Source: Branchiostoma belcheri (lineage: Eukaryota > Chordata > Leptocardii > Amphioxiformes > Branchiostomatidae). Taken from it: a DNA stretch of 64,000 bases. Positions 31,857 to 43,304 of this stretch are shown in pieces. Position numbers and translations under genes: made by a program. Numbering within the stretch: position 1 is the stretch's first letter; the number at the start of each line of letters is the position of its first letter. The stretch spans positions 300,401 through 364,400 of the forward strand of contig NW_017804276.1 of assembly GCF_001625305.1 (NCBI RefSeq), read 5' to 3'. A model generated the notes under the pieces. It had not been told where the DNA came from, made no database searches, and worked only from the letters and a program-made list of their open reading frames with translations.

Positions 31857-32127
31857 TGTTTGTTTTGCATTTTAGATATGCATTTGTTTATAACTGGTCT
31901 GTTTGTAGATGTGAAGGATATGTGCAAACTATAGCTATCGAAACATATCTTGATTCATAAATTCATAATCTAAGCTGAAATGTGAATACCGCACGGTATA
32001 TTCTCTCCTATTGTAGAACCTACACAGGCCAGCTCCTCAGCTACAGGACCAACATTCCTGATTTCTTGTTGCATCAGGCAACAGAAGGGGTAGTGTTATT
32101 TTGAGAAAGATATATTTTATGCTAGTA

Positions 32128-32303
32128 TATCCTCTACCAGGCTTCGGGAGGTGGCTGGAAAAAGTAGGAATCGACCAAATAGAGAGATAACATGCCGGGG
32201 GAGTAACGTGTACTCTCTAGCGGACCCACTCCCCTGGCCTATTACATATCTATTTGTCCGATCTATCTATTCGGCCAATTTCTACTCTTTCTACCAGTGA
32301 CTA
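32128..32303. mobile_element. Fold-back element in A1-B1 spacer
   Basis: The left arm TATCCTCTACCAGGCTTCGG and decayed right arm are flanked by the 9-bp repeat ATGCTAGTA (32119-32127 and 32304-32312). The same insertion with the same duplication occurs in all spacers. Confidence 0.8.
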
Positions 32304-32639
32304 ATGCTAGTAGGCAAAGTATTTTGATCACCACGTACTTTCAGCATACCTAAGAAATTTATTTAGTTTACCAGTAGATAAGTATCAACCAAATGCATGG
32401 ATTTGGTGAAGAAATATATACTATAGAATTGAGTGAATATTTGGCAAGTTGCCTCAAGTTCAGAAGAAGTGGCTTTCATAATGAAAAGAAACTGCCGAAA
32501 TGAGTAACTTCAGATTGTGTGTCTAGACAAATAGAATGAAAGCCCAGCGTAAAAAAAATTCGCCCCGTTGGCTCCAGTTTTCTCGGAAGAAATCTCTTGA
32601 CAAAGTTTCACAAGCTTCCACAAGAATTTGAACTCCGCG

Positions 32640-32837
32640 GATCAAAGTGTAACAAGAAACCGCCTACGCTTCGCCTCATTAGGAATCCCATCTCCGCGGA
32701 GCTCATTCGGCTAACCCCCGTGTCTCCGTCCACCAGACGTGTCGCGGTGTGGAAGAAAGAATCGAGGGTTTCTCGTCGTCTTTCTACGAGCCTTTTTCGG
32801 TTCAGATCGTCGAGATTTCATCCTACATACAACTCAG
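32640..32837 (+). promoter_or_regulatory. ZNF-B1 putative promoter / untranslated exon 1
   Basis: It has the conserved CTCCGCGGA pair, TCCACCAGACGTGTCG and donor ACTCAG/GTACGT. About 100 bp upstream, CGCCCCGTTGGCTCCAG is also conserved and may belong to the promoter. Confidence 0.55.
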
Positions 32838-33569
32838 GTACGTACTAAGAGCTTGTCTACTCTACAGTTATCGATATGACGGGAAAATAACACGTACAAG
32901 TTTGTTTTACGTTCTCTGAGTCTCTCACTAGCTAGCCGATAGCGACGTGTGTGCCGCTTGTGAGAAGTTCTATACTGCTCTATGAAAAGTAACGGTTTCT
33001 TGTCTGTAAACAAGTTTCTGTCAGAGACAACTTTAGAGTGTATATGGAGCGGCACACGTACGCAAACTTTCCTTGTTTTGTTGTGCCCTTGTAGGTGGAA
33101 AATGGCGTAGACCTTATCCAAAGTTGTGTGAGAAAAAGTTGTTGACACCCTACCGAAGGTCTAGAAGGGGTTATGCGGTCTCCTCAAATGTTGGAAATCA
33201 AACACGACAACAAAAGTGCTTGCTTAGTGTACAAATATAATATAAACGCCTTTCTATAATCCACAGTTGATTTTGCAGAGGAAGGGTACTTTTGGGGTTG
33301 AAATTTTGAAGAATCTTTTGAGATAGTATATTCTGTAAACCCCCAAATGTGCCTCGTAACGGTCTTCCCGCCCAGACATCAGGTTTCTATCATGGAGGAA
33401 AGGTCTGGAGTCAGGGGAGGTTCATTAACCCTCGTGCATGTTGCGTTATTGATTGAGGGGCAGTTAGGGATGATACATTAAATATTTAGAAGGATAGCTT
33501 TGTCGACTGAGGGGATATTAGAACGAAATGCAGGCCTCTGATCACATCTTTGTTGTTTGTTTTCCACAG

Positions 33570-33804
33570 CATTCCATAGTCCAGTAGTGCTAAAAGGAAA
33601 ACAGGATTCCATAGTCCAGTGGTGCTGAAAGGAAAACAGGATTACATAGTCCAGTAGTGCTGAAAAGGAAACAGGATTACATAGTCCAGTAGTGCTGCCT
33701 GCCCTGCTAAAAGGGAAAACAGTGAGGCTTCACCCGTGTTCTTCCAGACATCAGTACTCTGGTGTAGCAGTTCAAGACTTGACTTTGTAAAATATATTTT
33801 GCAG
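33570..33804 (+). other. ZNF-B1 untranslated exon 2 with 35-bp minisatellite
   Basis: Four tandem units (GATTCCATAGTCCAGTAGTG...) lie between the acceptor TTTCCACAG and the donor TTTGCAG/GTAAGA. No start codon in this exon leads into the zinc-finger frame. Confidence 0.6.
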
Positions 33805-34313
33805 GTAAGAACAATATTAACTTCTCGAAAAAAAAGTTGCATGTTTTGTTGCATTTGTATGTACATTCGTTTAGCAGCATATCTCAATAGGCTTTGGGTA
33901 AATTGTCATGAAATTTGGTATAATCTTGTCCCACTGATAAAATGATTATGTTTTTCGCAATATACGAGATTCCCAAGGAACTGCAGGAGAACTTCTGGTG
34001 TTTTTATGTTGTATTTGGGCAAAAGTTCTGGACAAGCAATGATGATAATTTTTGTAAAAGTGATAGCTCTTCTATTTGAGAAGTGTCATAAATTTCGACC
34101 CTACAGGCCTATTGAAGTTTTGCATCAATAGATAAAGGTTCAAACAAACTCAGTGTCAAAACTCAGCAACCAACAACTTTCCAAGTAATCCTTGCTTTTC
34201 TCTATGCAAATTGAAGGCTGTTTAATAGTTTCTTCAGTTTTAGTGCTTTCCTGATGAAATACCCAGACAGAAACTCTGAAATTAAATGTTGTTCATCTTC
34301 ATAATCCAGGACT

Positions 34314-35072
34314 ATGGAGGTGAGCTCGGCTTTTGTTACCATGGCAACAAACAGCGGTGGCTCTGATGGCATCAAAAGAGGATCGGATGGGAGATCTGCC
34401 ACAAAAATGTACAGGTGTGAGGAGTGCAGCAGGCAGTTCAGTCATCTGTGTAATCTCAAGGCACACATGCGGACTCACACAGGTGAGAAACCCTACACGT
34501 GTGAGGAGTGCAACAGGCAGTTCAGTACGCTGTGTAATCTCAAGACACACATGCGGACTCACACAGGTGAGAAACCCTACACGTGTGAGGAGTGCAGCAG
34601 GCAGTTCAGTCGTCTGGATCATCTGAAGTCTCACATGCTGACTCACACAGGGGAGAAACCCTACAGATGTGATGAGTGCAGCAGGCAGTTCAGTCGTCTG
34701 GATCATCTGAAGTCTCACATGCTGACTCACACAGGGGAGAAACCCTGCAAGTGTGAGGAGTGCGGCAGGCAGTTCAGTGAGCTCGGTAATCTGAAGAAAC
34801 ACATACAGACTCACACAGGCGAGAAACCCTACAAGTGTGAGGAGTGCAGCAGGCAGTTCAGTCAGATGGGTTATCTGAAGTCTCACATGCGGACTCACAC
34901 AGGGGAGAAACCCTACAAGTGTGAGGAGTGCAGCAGGCAGTTCAGTCAGCTGAGTAATCTGAAGTCTCACATGCGGACTCACACAGGTGAGAAATCCTAC
35001 AGGTGTGAGGAGTGCAGTAGGCAGTTCAGTAGGCTGGGTCATCTAAAGAGACACATGCAGACACACCTGTGA
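34314..35072 (+). CDS. ZNF-B1, C2H2 zinc-finger protein, 8 fingers
   Basis: A single coding exon (acceptor at 34309, ATG 4 bp later) gives 252 residues. A 32-residue leader ([20 protein letters not shown]...) has no KRAB, BTB, SCAN or ZAD domain. Eight C-x2-C-x12-H-x3-H fingers follow with TGEKP/S linkers, and the chain ends in QTHL. The framework [16 protein letters not shown] barely changes. Helix positions -1, 2, 3, 6 read HCNA, TCNT, RDHS, RDHS, EGNK, QGYS, QSNS, RGHR. Nuclear sequence-specific DNA binding is expected from the family; the target and any effector partner are unknown. Fingers 3 and 4 are duplicates. A second in-frame ATG (34341) in a better context would remove nine residues. 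Confidence 0.85.
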   Translation: MEVSSAFVTMATNSGGSDGIKRGSDGRSATKMYRCEECSRQFSHLCNLKAHMRTHTGEKPYTCEECNRQFSTLCNLKTHMRTHTGEKPYTCEECSRQFSRLDHLKSHMLTHTGEKPYRCDECSRQFSRLDHLKSHMLTHTGEKPCKCEECGRQFSELGNLKKHIQTHTGEKPYKCEECSRQFSQMGYLKSHMRTHTGEKPYKCEECSRQFSQLSNLKSHMRTHTGEKSYRCEECSRQFSRLGHLKRHMQTHL

Positions 35073-35953
35073 GAACAAAAGGTGTGACTGAGGTACAAAA
35101 CCTCACGGTTTTGAGGATTGTGTTGTGAGCCTGGTACTATGAAATATCCAGTTTTCAAAGTCTGACAGGAAAGAAATTCCGACAATGTGAGGAGTTCAGC
35201 AAACTGTTTACACATCTGGGCCATTGCAAGAGACACATGCAAACTCTTAAGTGGGTGATTTTAGAATACCTCAACTTGTGTGCAGGCCATAATGACCTAA
35301 AGAAGGTGGGTCATGTGAAACCATACAGGAAAAAAAAAGAAATACTAGTACTTAGGTTGAGAACATTCATGTTGTACAAGACACCTTTGTGGCTAAGAGC
35401 AAGTTTTATTTACAATCATGTTATCTCTCTTTTATGTGAAAGTGAGGAATAAAACTAGTAAAGGAAACCTATGATGTACATCATATACTACGTTTCAGTA
35501 CATCTTGTTAAGTCTACAGCATAGCATACATAGGGGATGTAAAACATTGTATATCAAGCTAACTAACCCGTAGCCTAAGTTTATTTCTTTAAAGTTCTTT
35601 TGTTATAGAGGACTCTAGAGTTTTTGTTTTATAGCTATTAGCATGTTATGGTTTATTCTGTTAACCTAGATGTTAAATTTATTGACAGATTCTTTATTTA
35701 GTATAGTATTTGTTTCTAATTGTTGCCATAGATGACAGAATTACCTGTAGTTCATGTAATTGTAGGTAAATAAAGACTAGTGTTGTTGCTGATATTCTAA
35801 ACAAGTGTATAACATTTTGTAGCTATAGTTATAGAAGCTAATATTTACTCTTAAAGTACATAGATCTATATGCGAAGTGAGTGCCTGTTGTTACTAGTAG
35901 TCTGTTACTTGTGTGTTAAGATCCATTGGTGTAAGTTGTTTTCATTTGTTGGA

Positions 35954-35959
35954 AATAAA
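35954..35959 (+). terminator. Polyadenylation signal of ZNF-B1 unit
   Basis: AATAAA in the conserved TTCATTTGTTGGAAATAAA context, about 880 bp after the stop. The 3' UTR holds one decayed finger (35170-35240). Confidence 0.55.
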
Positions 35960-36315
35960 TTTTCGTTTTGAATTTTAGGTTTTCCCTGACAAATCGTTTC
36001 AATATTAGACTAGAGCATTCATAAATATTTGAAAGGCTGTTTCGTCAAGAACAAAACCTAGGGCTAGAATTTGGCTTCTCATCCCAAATTCTGATCTTAT
36101 GGCATGCTCTTCTGTGGTAAAAACCATATCTCCAAGCAGATGTTGGGTGGAAGAATTTAACACTTTCTGACTGCTTTCTGACTGCTAGTGCTTTCCTGGC
36201 AGTTATAATTGCTTATCATCTGGCCCATGCCTTTTTTTCTGGAACAACTCAATCATACTTATTCATAGTGTGAATATTGCAAAATAAGATTATCAATAAA
36301 ATGTAGAGTCAACAC

Positions 36316-36560
36316 GAGTGCAGCAGGCAGTTCAGTCAGCTGGGTCATCTGAGGTCTCACATGCTGACTCACACGGGAGAAACCCTACAGGTGTGAGGAG
36401 TGCAGCAGTCAGTTCAGTCAGTTAAGTAATCTGAAGAAACATGCGGACTCACACAGGTGAGAAACCCTACACGTGTGCGAAGTGCAGCAGGCAGTTCAGT
36501 GAGCTCGGTAATCTGAAGAAACACATACAAACACAACATTTGAAGAAACACATACATACA
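36316..36560 (+). pseudogene. Orphan zinc-finger remnant, B1-A2 spacer
   Basis: Finger sequence begins abruptly in mid-finger (TGCAGCAGGCAGTTCAGTC) after AT-rich DNA and continues for about three fingers with two frameshifts. It ends in a degenerate AAACACATACAAACACAAC repeat. No start codon or acceptor was identified. A less broken copy is at 47228. Confidence 0.75.
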
Positions 36561-36669
36561 AACACAACACCTCAGCTACAGGACCAACATTCCTGATTTC
36601 TTGTTGCATCAGTCAACAGAAGGGGTACTGTTTATTTTGACAAAGATAAAGATATATTTTATGCTAGTA

Positions 36670-36828
36670 TAGCCTCTACTAGGCTTCGGGAGGTGGCTGG
36701 AAAAAGTAGAAATTGGCCAAATAGAGAGATAACATGCCGGGGGAGTAACGCGTACTTTCTAGCGGACCCACTCCCCTGGCATATTATATATCTATTTGGC
36801 CAATTTCTACTCTTTCTACCAGTGACTA
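36670..36828. mobile_element. Fold-back element in B1-A2 spacer
   Basis: Same insertion as 32128, with the ATGCTAGTA duplication at 36661-36669 and 36829-36837. Confidence 0.8.
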
Positions 36829-37164
36829 ATGCTAGTAGGCAAAGAATTTTGTTGACCGCGTACTTTCAGCTTTTACCTTAGAAATTTATTTAGTTTACCA
36901 GTAGATAAGTATCAACCAAATGCATGGATTTGGTGAAGAAAATATATACTGAAGAATTGAGTGAATATTTGGCAAGTTGCCTCAAGTTCTGAAGAAGTGG
37001 CTTTCATAATGAAAAGAAACTGCCGAAATGAGTAACTTCAGATTGTGTGTCTAGACAAATAGAATTAAAGCCCAGCGTAAAAAAAATTCGCCCCGTTGGC
37101 TCCAGATTTCTCGGAAGAAATCTCTTGACAAAGTTTCACAAGCTTCCACAAGAATTTTAACTCC

Positions 37165-37363
37165 GCGGATCAAAGTGTAACAAGAAACCGCCTACGCTTC
37201 GCCTCATCAGGAATCCCATCTCCGCGGAGCTCATTCGGCTAACCCCCGTGTATTCGTCCACCAGACGTGTCGTGGTGTGGAAGAAAGTATCGAGGGTTTC
37301 TCGGTCTTTTTACGAGCCTTTTTCGGTTCAAATCGTCGGGATTTCATCCTACATACAACTCAG
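37165..37363 (+). promoter_or_regulatory. ZNF-A2 putative promoter / untranslated exon 1
   Basis: The paired CTCCGCGGA motifs are intact and the donor is ACTCAG/GTACGT. The block matches B3's exon 1 more closely than B1's (shared GTGTCGTGGTGTGGA and TCTTTTTACGAGCC). Confidence 0.55.
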
Positions 37364-37946
37364 GTACGTACCAACAGCTTGTCTACTCTACAGTTATCGA
37401 TGTGACGGGAGAATTACACGTACAAGTTTGTTTTACGTTGTTTGTGTACCTAGCCACTGCCGCTAGCGACGTGTGTGTGTGCCGCTTGTGAGAAGTTCTA
37501 CACTGATCGAAAAGCAACGGTTTCTTGTTTGTAAACAAGTTTCAGTCAGAAACACTTCAGAGTGTATATAGAGCAGCACACGCACGCAAACTTTCTTTGG
37601 TTTTGTTGTGCCCTTGTAGGCGTAACGTTAGATCGTTTCCAAATTTGTCTGAGAAAAAGTTGTTGACACCTCAACGAAGGTCTAGAAGGGGTTATGCGGT
37701 CTCCTCAAATGTTGGAAATCAAACACGACAGCAAAAGTGCTTGCTTATTGTACAAATATAATATAAACGCCTTTATATAATCCATAGTTGATTTTGCAGA
37801 CAAAGGGTAAGTTTGGGGTTGAAATTTTGAAGTTCTTTTGAGATAGTATATTCTTTAAACCCGCAAATGTGCCTCGTAACGGTCTTCCCGCCCAGACATC
37901 TGGTTTCTATCATGGAGGCTAGGTCTGGTGTCAGGGGAGGTTCATT

Positions 37947-38052
37947 TAATCTCCAAGCAGATCTTTTGGTGGGGGTAAGACAGTGGGGAAATGGTTACAG
38001 ACTGGCCAATTTGATACTGTCTTACCCCCACCAAAAGATCTGCTTGGAGATT
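37947..38052. mobile_element. Fold-back element inserted in ZNF-A2 intron 1
   Basis: The arms TAATCTCCAAGCAGATCTTT...TAAGACAGT are reverse-complementary. AGGTTCATT flanks it at 37938-37946 and 38053-38061. The equivalent place in every other unit reads AGGTTCATTAACCCT (or a one-base variant) with no insert, giving a direct empty-site comparison. Confidence 0.9.
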
Positions 38053-38200
38053 AGGTTCATTAACCCTCGTGCATGTTGCGTTATTGATTGAGGGGCAGTT
38101 AGGGATGATACATTAACTATTTAGAAGGATAGCTTTGTCGGCTGAGGGGATATTTGAACGAACTGCAGGCTTCTGATCACATCTTTTTTGTTTTCCACAG

Positions 38201-38435
38201 CATTCCATACTCCAGTAGTGCTGAAAGGAAAACAGGATTCCATAGTCCAGTAGTGCTGAAAGGGAAACAGGATTCCATAGTCCAGTAGTGCTGAAAGGAA
38301 AACAGGATTCTACAGTCCAGTAGTGCTGCCTGCCCTGCTAAAAGGGAAAACAGTGAGGCTTCACCCGTGTTCTTCCAGACATCAGTACTCTGGTGTAGCA
38401 GGTCAAGAATTAACTTTGTAAAAGATATTTTGCAG
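38201..38435 (+). other. ZNF-A2 untranslated exon 2 with 35-bp minisatellite
   Basis: Four units. The donor reads TTTGCAG/GTGAGA, where its siblings have GTAAGA. Confidence 0.6.
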
Positions 38436-38965
38436 GTGAGAACAATATTAACTTCTCGAAAAAAAAGTTGCATATTTTGTTGCATTTGTATGTACATGGT
38501 TTAGCAGCATATCTCAATAGGCTTTGGGTAAATTGTCATGAAATTTGGTATAATCTTGTCCCACTGATAAAAAAATAAAATGATTATGTTTTTAGCAATA
38601 TACGAGAGGAACTGCAGGAGAACTTCTGGTGTTTTATGTTGTATTTGAGCAAAAGTTCTGGATAAGCAGTGATGATAATTTTTTGCAAAATTGATAGCTC
38701 TTCTATTTGAGAAGTGTCATAAATTTCGATCCTACAGGCACAATTGAAGTTTTGCATCAATAGATAAAGGTTCAAACAAACTCAGTGTCAAAACTCAGCA
38801 ACCAACAACTTTCCAAGTAATCCTTGCTTTTCTCTAGGCAAATTGAAGGCTGTTTAATAGTTTCTTCAGTTTTAGTGCTTTCCTGATAAAATACCCAGAC
38901 AGAAACTAAATGTTGTTCATCTTCATACTGCAGGACTGCAGAGGTGAACTCAGATTTTTGTTACC

Positions 38966-40285
38966 ATGGCAACAAACAGTGGTTGCTCTGATGGCATCAA
39001 AAGAGGATCGAATGGGGGATCTGCCACAAAAATGCACAGGTGTGAGGAGTGCAGCAGGCAGTTCAGTCATCTGTGTAATCTCAAGACACACATGCGGACT
39101 CACACAGGGGAGAAACCCTACAAGTGTGAGGAGTGCAGCAGGAAGTTCAGTCAGCTGGGTAATCTCAAGGTACACATGCGGACTCACACAGATGAGAAAC
39201 CCTACAGGTGTGAGGAGTGCAGCAGACAGTTTAGAGAGCTTGGTAATTTGAAGAAACACATGCAGACTCACACAGGTGAGAAGCCGTTTAAGTGTGAGGA
39301 GTGCAGCAGGCAGTTCAGTTGGCTGGGTAATCTAAAGACTCACATGCGCACTCACACAGCTGAGAAACCCTACAGGTGTGAGGAGTGTGGCAGGCAGTTC
39401 AGTCATCTGGGTAATCTGACGAATCATATGCGAACCCACAGAGGGGAGAAACCCTACAGGTGTGAGCAATGCAGCAGGCAGTTCAGTGAACTGGGTGATC
39501 TGAAGAAACACATGAGGACTCACACAGGTGAGAAATCCTACAGATGTGAGGAGTGCAGCAGGCAGTTCAGTCAGCTGGGTCATCTGAAGTCTCACATGCT
39601 GACTCACACAGGGGAGAAACCCTACAGGTGTGAGGAGTGCAGCAGGCAGTTCAGTCAGCTGGGTCATCTCAAGGCACACATGCTGACTCACACAGGTGAG
39701 AAACCCTACAAATGTGAGGAGTGCAGCAGGCAGTTCAGTCAGCTGGGTCATCTGAAGTCTCATATGCTGACTCACACAGGGGAGAAACCCTACAGGTGTG
39801 AGGAGTGCAGCAGGCAGTTTAGTCATCTGACCAATCTGAAGACACACATGCAGACTCACACTGGAGAGAAACCCTACAGGTGTGAGCAGTGCAGCAGGCA
39901 GTTCAGTCATCTGAGTAATCTGAAGTCTCACATGCGGACTCACACAGGTAAGAAACCCTACAGGTGTGAGGAGTGCAGCAGGCAGTTCACTCAGCTGAGT
40001 AATCTGAAGTCTCATATGCGGACTCACACAGGTGAGAAACCCTACAGGTGTGAGCAGTGCAGCAGGCAGTTCACTCAGCTGAGTAATCTGAAGTCTCACG
40101 TACGGACTCACACAGGTGAGAAATCCTACAGGTGTGAGGAATGTAGTAGTCAGTTCAGTCAACGGAATGCTCTTAATTGTCACATGCGGACTCACACAGG
40201 GGAGAAACCCTACACGTGTGAGGTGTGCAGTAGAAAGTTCAGTCAGCTGGATCGTATGAAGAGACACACGCAGACTCACTTGTGA
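38966..40285 (+). CDS. ZNF-A2, C2H2 zinc-finger protein, 15 fingers
   Basis: A single coding exon after the acceptor at 38933 encodes 439 residues. The first ATG used by B units is replaced here (GACTGCAG instead of GACTATGG), so the start is the ATG of MATNSGCSDGIKRG. Fifteen C2H2 fingers fill the rest with no other domain. Helix positions -1, 2, 3, 6: HCNT, QGNV, EGNK, WGNT, HGNN, EGDK, QGHS, QGHA, QGHS, HTNT, HSNS, QSNS, QSNS, QNAC, QDRR. Linkers vary slightly (TDEKP, TAEKP, RGEKP, TGKKP). The last two fingers (SSQFSQRNALNCH and CEVCSRKFSQLDRMKRH) are the type-A hallmark. This is the only A unit with an unbroken frame. A DNA-binding role is expected from the family; targets are unknown. 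Confidence 0.87.
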   Translation: MATNSGCSDGIKRGSNGGSATKMHRCEECSRQFSHLCNLKTHMRTHTGEKPYKCEECSRKFSQLGNLKVHMRTHTDEKPYRCEECSRQFRELGNLKKHMQTHTGEKPFKCEECSRQFSWLGNLKTHMRTHTAEKPYRCEECGRQFSHLGNLTNHMRTHRGEKPYRCEQCSRQFSELGDLKKHMRTHTGEKSYRCEECSRQFSQLGHLKSHMLTHTGEKPYRCEECSRQFSQLGHLKAHMLTHTGEKPYKCEECSRQFSQLGHLKSHMLTHTGEKPYRCEECSRQFSHLTNLKTHMQTHTGEKPYRCEQCSRQFSHLSNLKSHMRTHTGKKPYRCEECSRQFTQLSNLKSHMRTHTGEKPYRCEQCSRQFTQLSNLKSHVRTHTGEKSYRCEECSSQFSQRNALNCHMRTHTGEKPYTCEVCSRKFSQLDRMKRHTQTHL

Positions 40286-41165
40286 GAAACCCTACAGATG
40301 GAGTACAAAACTTTACCGTATAGATGAAGTGTTGAGGATTGAGGTGTGAACATGGTCATATGAGACCTGCCTTCAAAGTCTTAGTGTAACAGGGAAGAAA
40401 TTCTAACGTGAGGAGTTCAGCAAACTGTTTAGTTACCTAGGCCATTGCAAGAGACACATGTAAAGTTAAAAACGAAGAAATACTAGGATTGAGGATATTC
40501 ACGTTGTACAAGACAGTATGGTAAATACTAGTAACTAAGAGCAAGATTTATTTCTAACCTGTCAATTCTTCAATGTGAAAGTTAGGAATCAAACTGATGT
40601 AGGCAAATCTATGTATCTAGCTCTTCATGATGTACTGCAAACAGTGACTAGACTGTGTGATTTAGTGTCTTTTCAGTTTTATACAATGTTTTGTTCCTTG
40701 AAAATGTTGTACTGCACGTGGCTTATTTGGTTTGTAGCATTTCACGATATACCATTAAGCTAACTAACGTTAACCTAAGTTCATTTGTTTAAACTTCTTT
40801 TGTGATAGAGGAATATAGTTTTGTTTTTAAAACAATGTTTCCATTTAATATAAGCATGTTATTGTTTATATTCTGTTAACCTACTAGGCTAGATAATAGA
40901 ATCAGTTTATTTAGTATGCTATTTGTTTTCTAATTTGTAAATAATGGCTGCGAAAGGCGATAGAATTAGTGCATGTTGTTCTAAGTAGATAAAAACTAGT
41001 GTTTTTGCTGATATTCAACTCTAGGCTGTTTCATATTTGTAGCTATAGTAAGTTTTAGAACCTAACATTTACTCTTGAGGTACGTATATATGCAAAGTTA
41101 TAAGTGACTTCTTCAGTTTTGGTTATGTTAACATGCATTTGTTCAAGTCGTTTTCATTTCTTGGA

Positions 41166-41171
41166 AATAAA
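41166..41171 (+). terminator. Polyadenylation signal of ZNF-A2 unit
   Basis: AATAAA in the conserved TTTCTTGGAAATAAA context. Confidence 0.55.
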
Positions 41172-41374
41172 TTTTCGTTTTGCATTTTAGATATGCATTT
41201 GTTTATAACTGGTCTGTTTGTATACCTAGATGTGAAGGATATGTGCAAACTATAGCAGAATAATCTAAACCAGGATAGTGAGTGAGTGTGATAGCTATTG
41301 CAACATCATGATTCATAAATTCATAATCTCAGCTGAAATGTGAATACCGTACGGTATATTCTCTCCTATTCTAG

Positions 41375-41785
41375 ATAGTGCTGTGTACCTAAACCCATAT
41401 TTAGGTTCAGGTCCAGATTCAAGTCAGAGGTTTAGGTTCAGTTCTGGACTTGTAAGTCCAGACCTTCTAAACCCATGGCATATACAAAATTGCATGTTGC
41501 CAACCTTGCAATGTTGTTTGGGGAAATTTGTGGTCACATAACATGGAGGCCGACACTTGATGATGCCCGATGGCAACGTTTTCTTCATTTTGCAGCACAG
41601 ATTTTGCAATCTATGGAAGGTTTTAGGTGGTTTGGTAAGAAACAAACAAAAAAATGAGAAAAGGGGTATTTGAAATGGTCTTTTATGGTAATAAGTCTGG
41701 ACTCGGTTCTTGACTTTTTTTTTTGGACTTGAGCCTAAACATTCTTACAAGTCCGGATCCAAGTCCAGTGAACCGGTACGCAGAT
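41375..41785. mobile_element. hAT-like MITE in A2-B2 spacer
   Basis: It starts TAGTGCTGTGTACCTAAACC and ends near CCGGTACGCAG. The A1-B1 and A3-B3 spacers lack it, so this is a late insertion. Confidence 0.7.
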
Positions 41786-41902
41786 AATTCTAGAGCGTAC
41801 ACGCCAGCTCCTCAGCTACAGGACCAACATTCCTGATTTCTTGTTGCATCAGGCAACAGAAGGGGTACTGTTATTTTGACAAAGATATATTTTATGCTAG
41901 TA

Positions 41903-42064
41903 TAGCCTCTACCAGGATTCTGGAGGTGGCTGGAAAAAGTAGGAATCGGCCAAATAGAGAGATAACATGCCGGGGGAGTAACGTGTACTCTCTAGCGGAC
42001 CCACTTCCCTGTCATATTATCTATTATATATTTGGCCAATTTCTACTCTTTCTACCAGTGACTA
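41903..42064. mobile_element. Fold-back element in A2-B2 spacer
   Basis: Same insertion as 32128, with ATGCTAGTA at 41894-41902 and 42065-42073. Confidence 0.75.
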
Positions 42065-42389
42065 ATGCTAGTAGGCAAAGAATTTTGTTGACCACGTACT
42101 TTTAGCTTTACCTTATGTTTATTTATTTTACCAGTAGATAAGTATCAACTAAATGCATGGATTTGGTGAAGAAATATATACTATAGAATTGAGTGAATAT
42201 TTGGCAAGTTGCCTCAAGTTCAGAAGAAGTGGCTTTCATAATGAAAAGAAACTGCCGAAATGAGTAACTTCAGATTGTGTGTCTAGACAAATAGAATGAA
42301 AGCCCAGCGTAAAAAAAATCGCCCCGTTGGCTCCAGTTTTCTCTGAAGAAATCTCTTGACAAAGTTTCACAAGCTTCCACAAGAATTTG

Positions 42390-42573
42390 AACTCCGCGGA
42401 TCAATTGTTAACAAGAAACCGCCTCCGCGCCTTATTATCAACCCCATCTCCGCGGAGCTCATTCCGCTAACCCCCGGGTCTCCGTACACCAGACGTGTAT
42501 CGAGGGTTTCTCGTCGTCTTTTTACTACTTTTTCGGTTCAGATCGTCGGGATTTCATCCTACATACAACTCAG
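42390..42573 (+). promoter_or_regulatory. ZNF-B2 putative promoter / untranslated exon 1, with small deletions
   Basis: The donor ACTCAG/GTACGT and the CTCCGCGGA pair are kept. About 20 bp around the TCGCGGTGTGGAAG block of its siblings is missing. Confidence 0.5.
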
Positions 42574-43304
42574 GTACGTACCAAGAGCTTGTCTACTCTA
42601 CAGTTATCGATGTGACGGGGAAATAACACGTACAAGTTTGTTTTACGTTCTCTGGGTCTCTCACTAGCTAGCCGATAGCGACGTGTGTGCCGCTTGTGAC
42701 AAGTTCTATACTGCTCTACAAAAAGTAACGGTTTCTTGTGTGTAAGCATAGTTTCTGTCAGAAACAACTTTAGAGTGTATATGGAGCGGCACACGTACGC
42801 AAACTTTCTTTCTTTTGTTGTGCCCTTGTAGGTGGAAAATGGCGTAGACCTTATCCAAATTTGTGTGAGAAAAAGTTGTTGACACACTAGCGAAGGTCTA
42901 GAAAAGGGGTTATGCGGTCTCCTCAAATGTTGGAAATCAAACACGACAACAAAAGTGCTTGCTTATTGTACAAATATACTATAAACGCCTTGCTATAATC
43001 CACAGTTGATTTTGCAGAAAAAGGGTAATTTTGGGGTTGAAATTTTGAAGAATCTTTTGAGATAGTATATTCTGTAAACCCGCAAATATGCCTCGTAACG
43101 GTCTTCCCGCCCAGACATCAGGTTTCTATCATGGAGGAAAGGTCTGGAGTCAGCGGAGGTTCATGAACCCTCTTGCATGTTGTGTTATTGATTGAGGGAC
43201 AGTTAGGGATGATACATTAACTATTTAGAAGGATAGCTTTGTCGGCTGAGGGGCTATTTGAACGAAATGCAGGCCTCTGATCACATCTTTTTTGTTTTCC
43301 ACAA

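Noticed and set aside
39332-40279. Long minus-strand open frame (about 315 codons) opposite ZNF-A2, with similar ones opposite B1, B2, A3 and B3
   Set aside because: It is a mirror of the 84-bp finger repeat: the complement of the finger unit happens to lack stops in one frame, so each unit yields the same antisense peptide. There is no start context, splice site or known domain.
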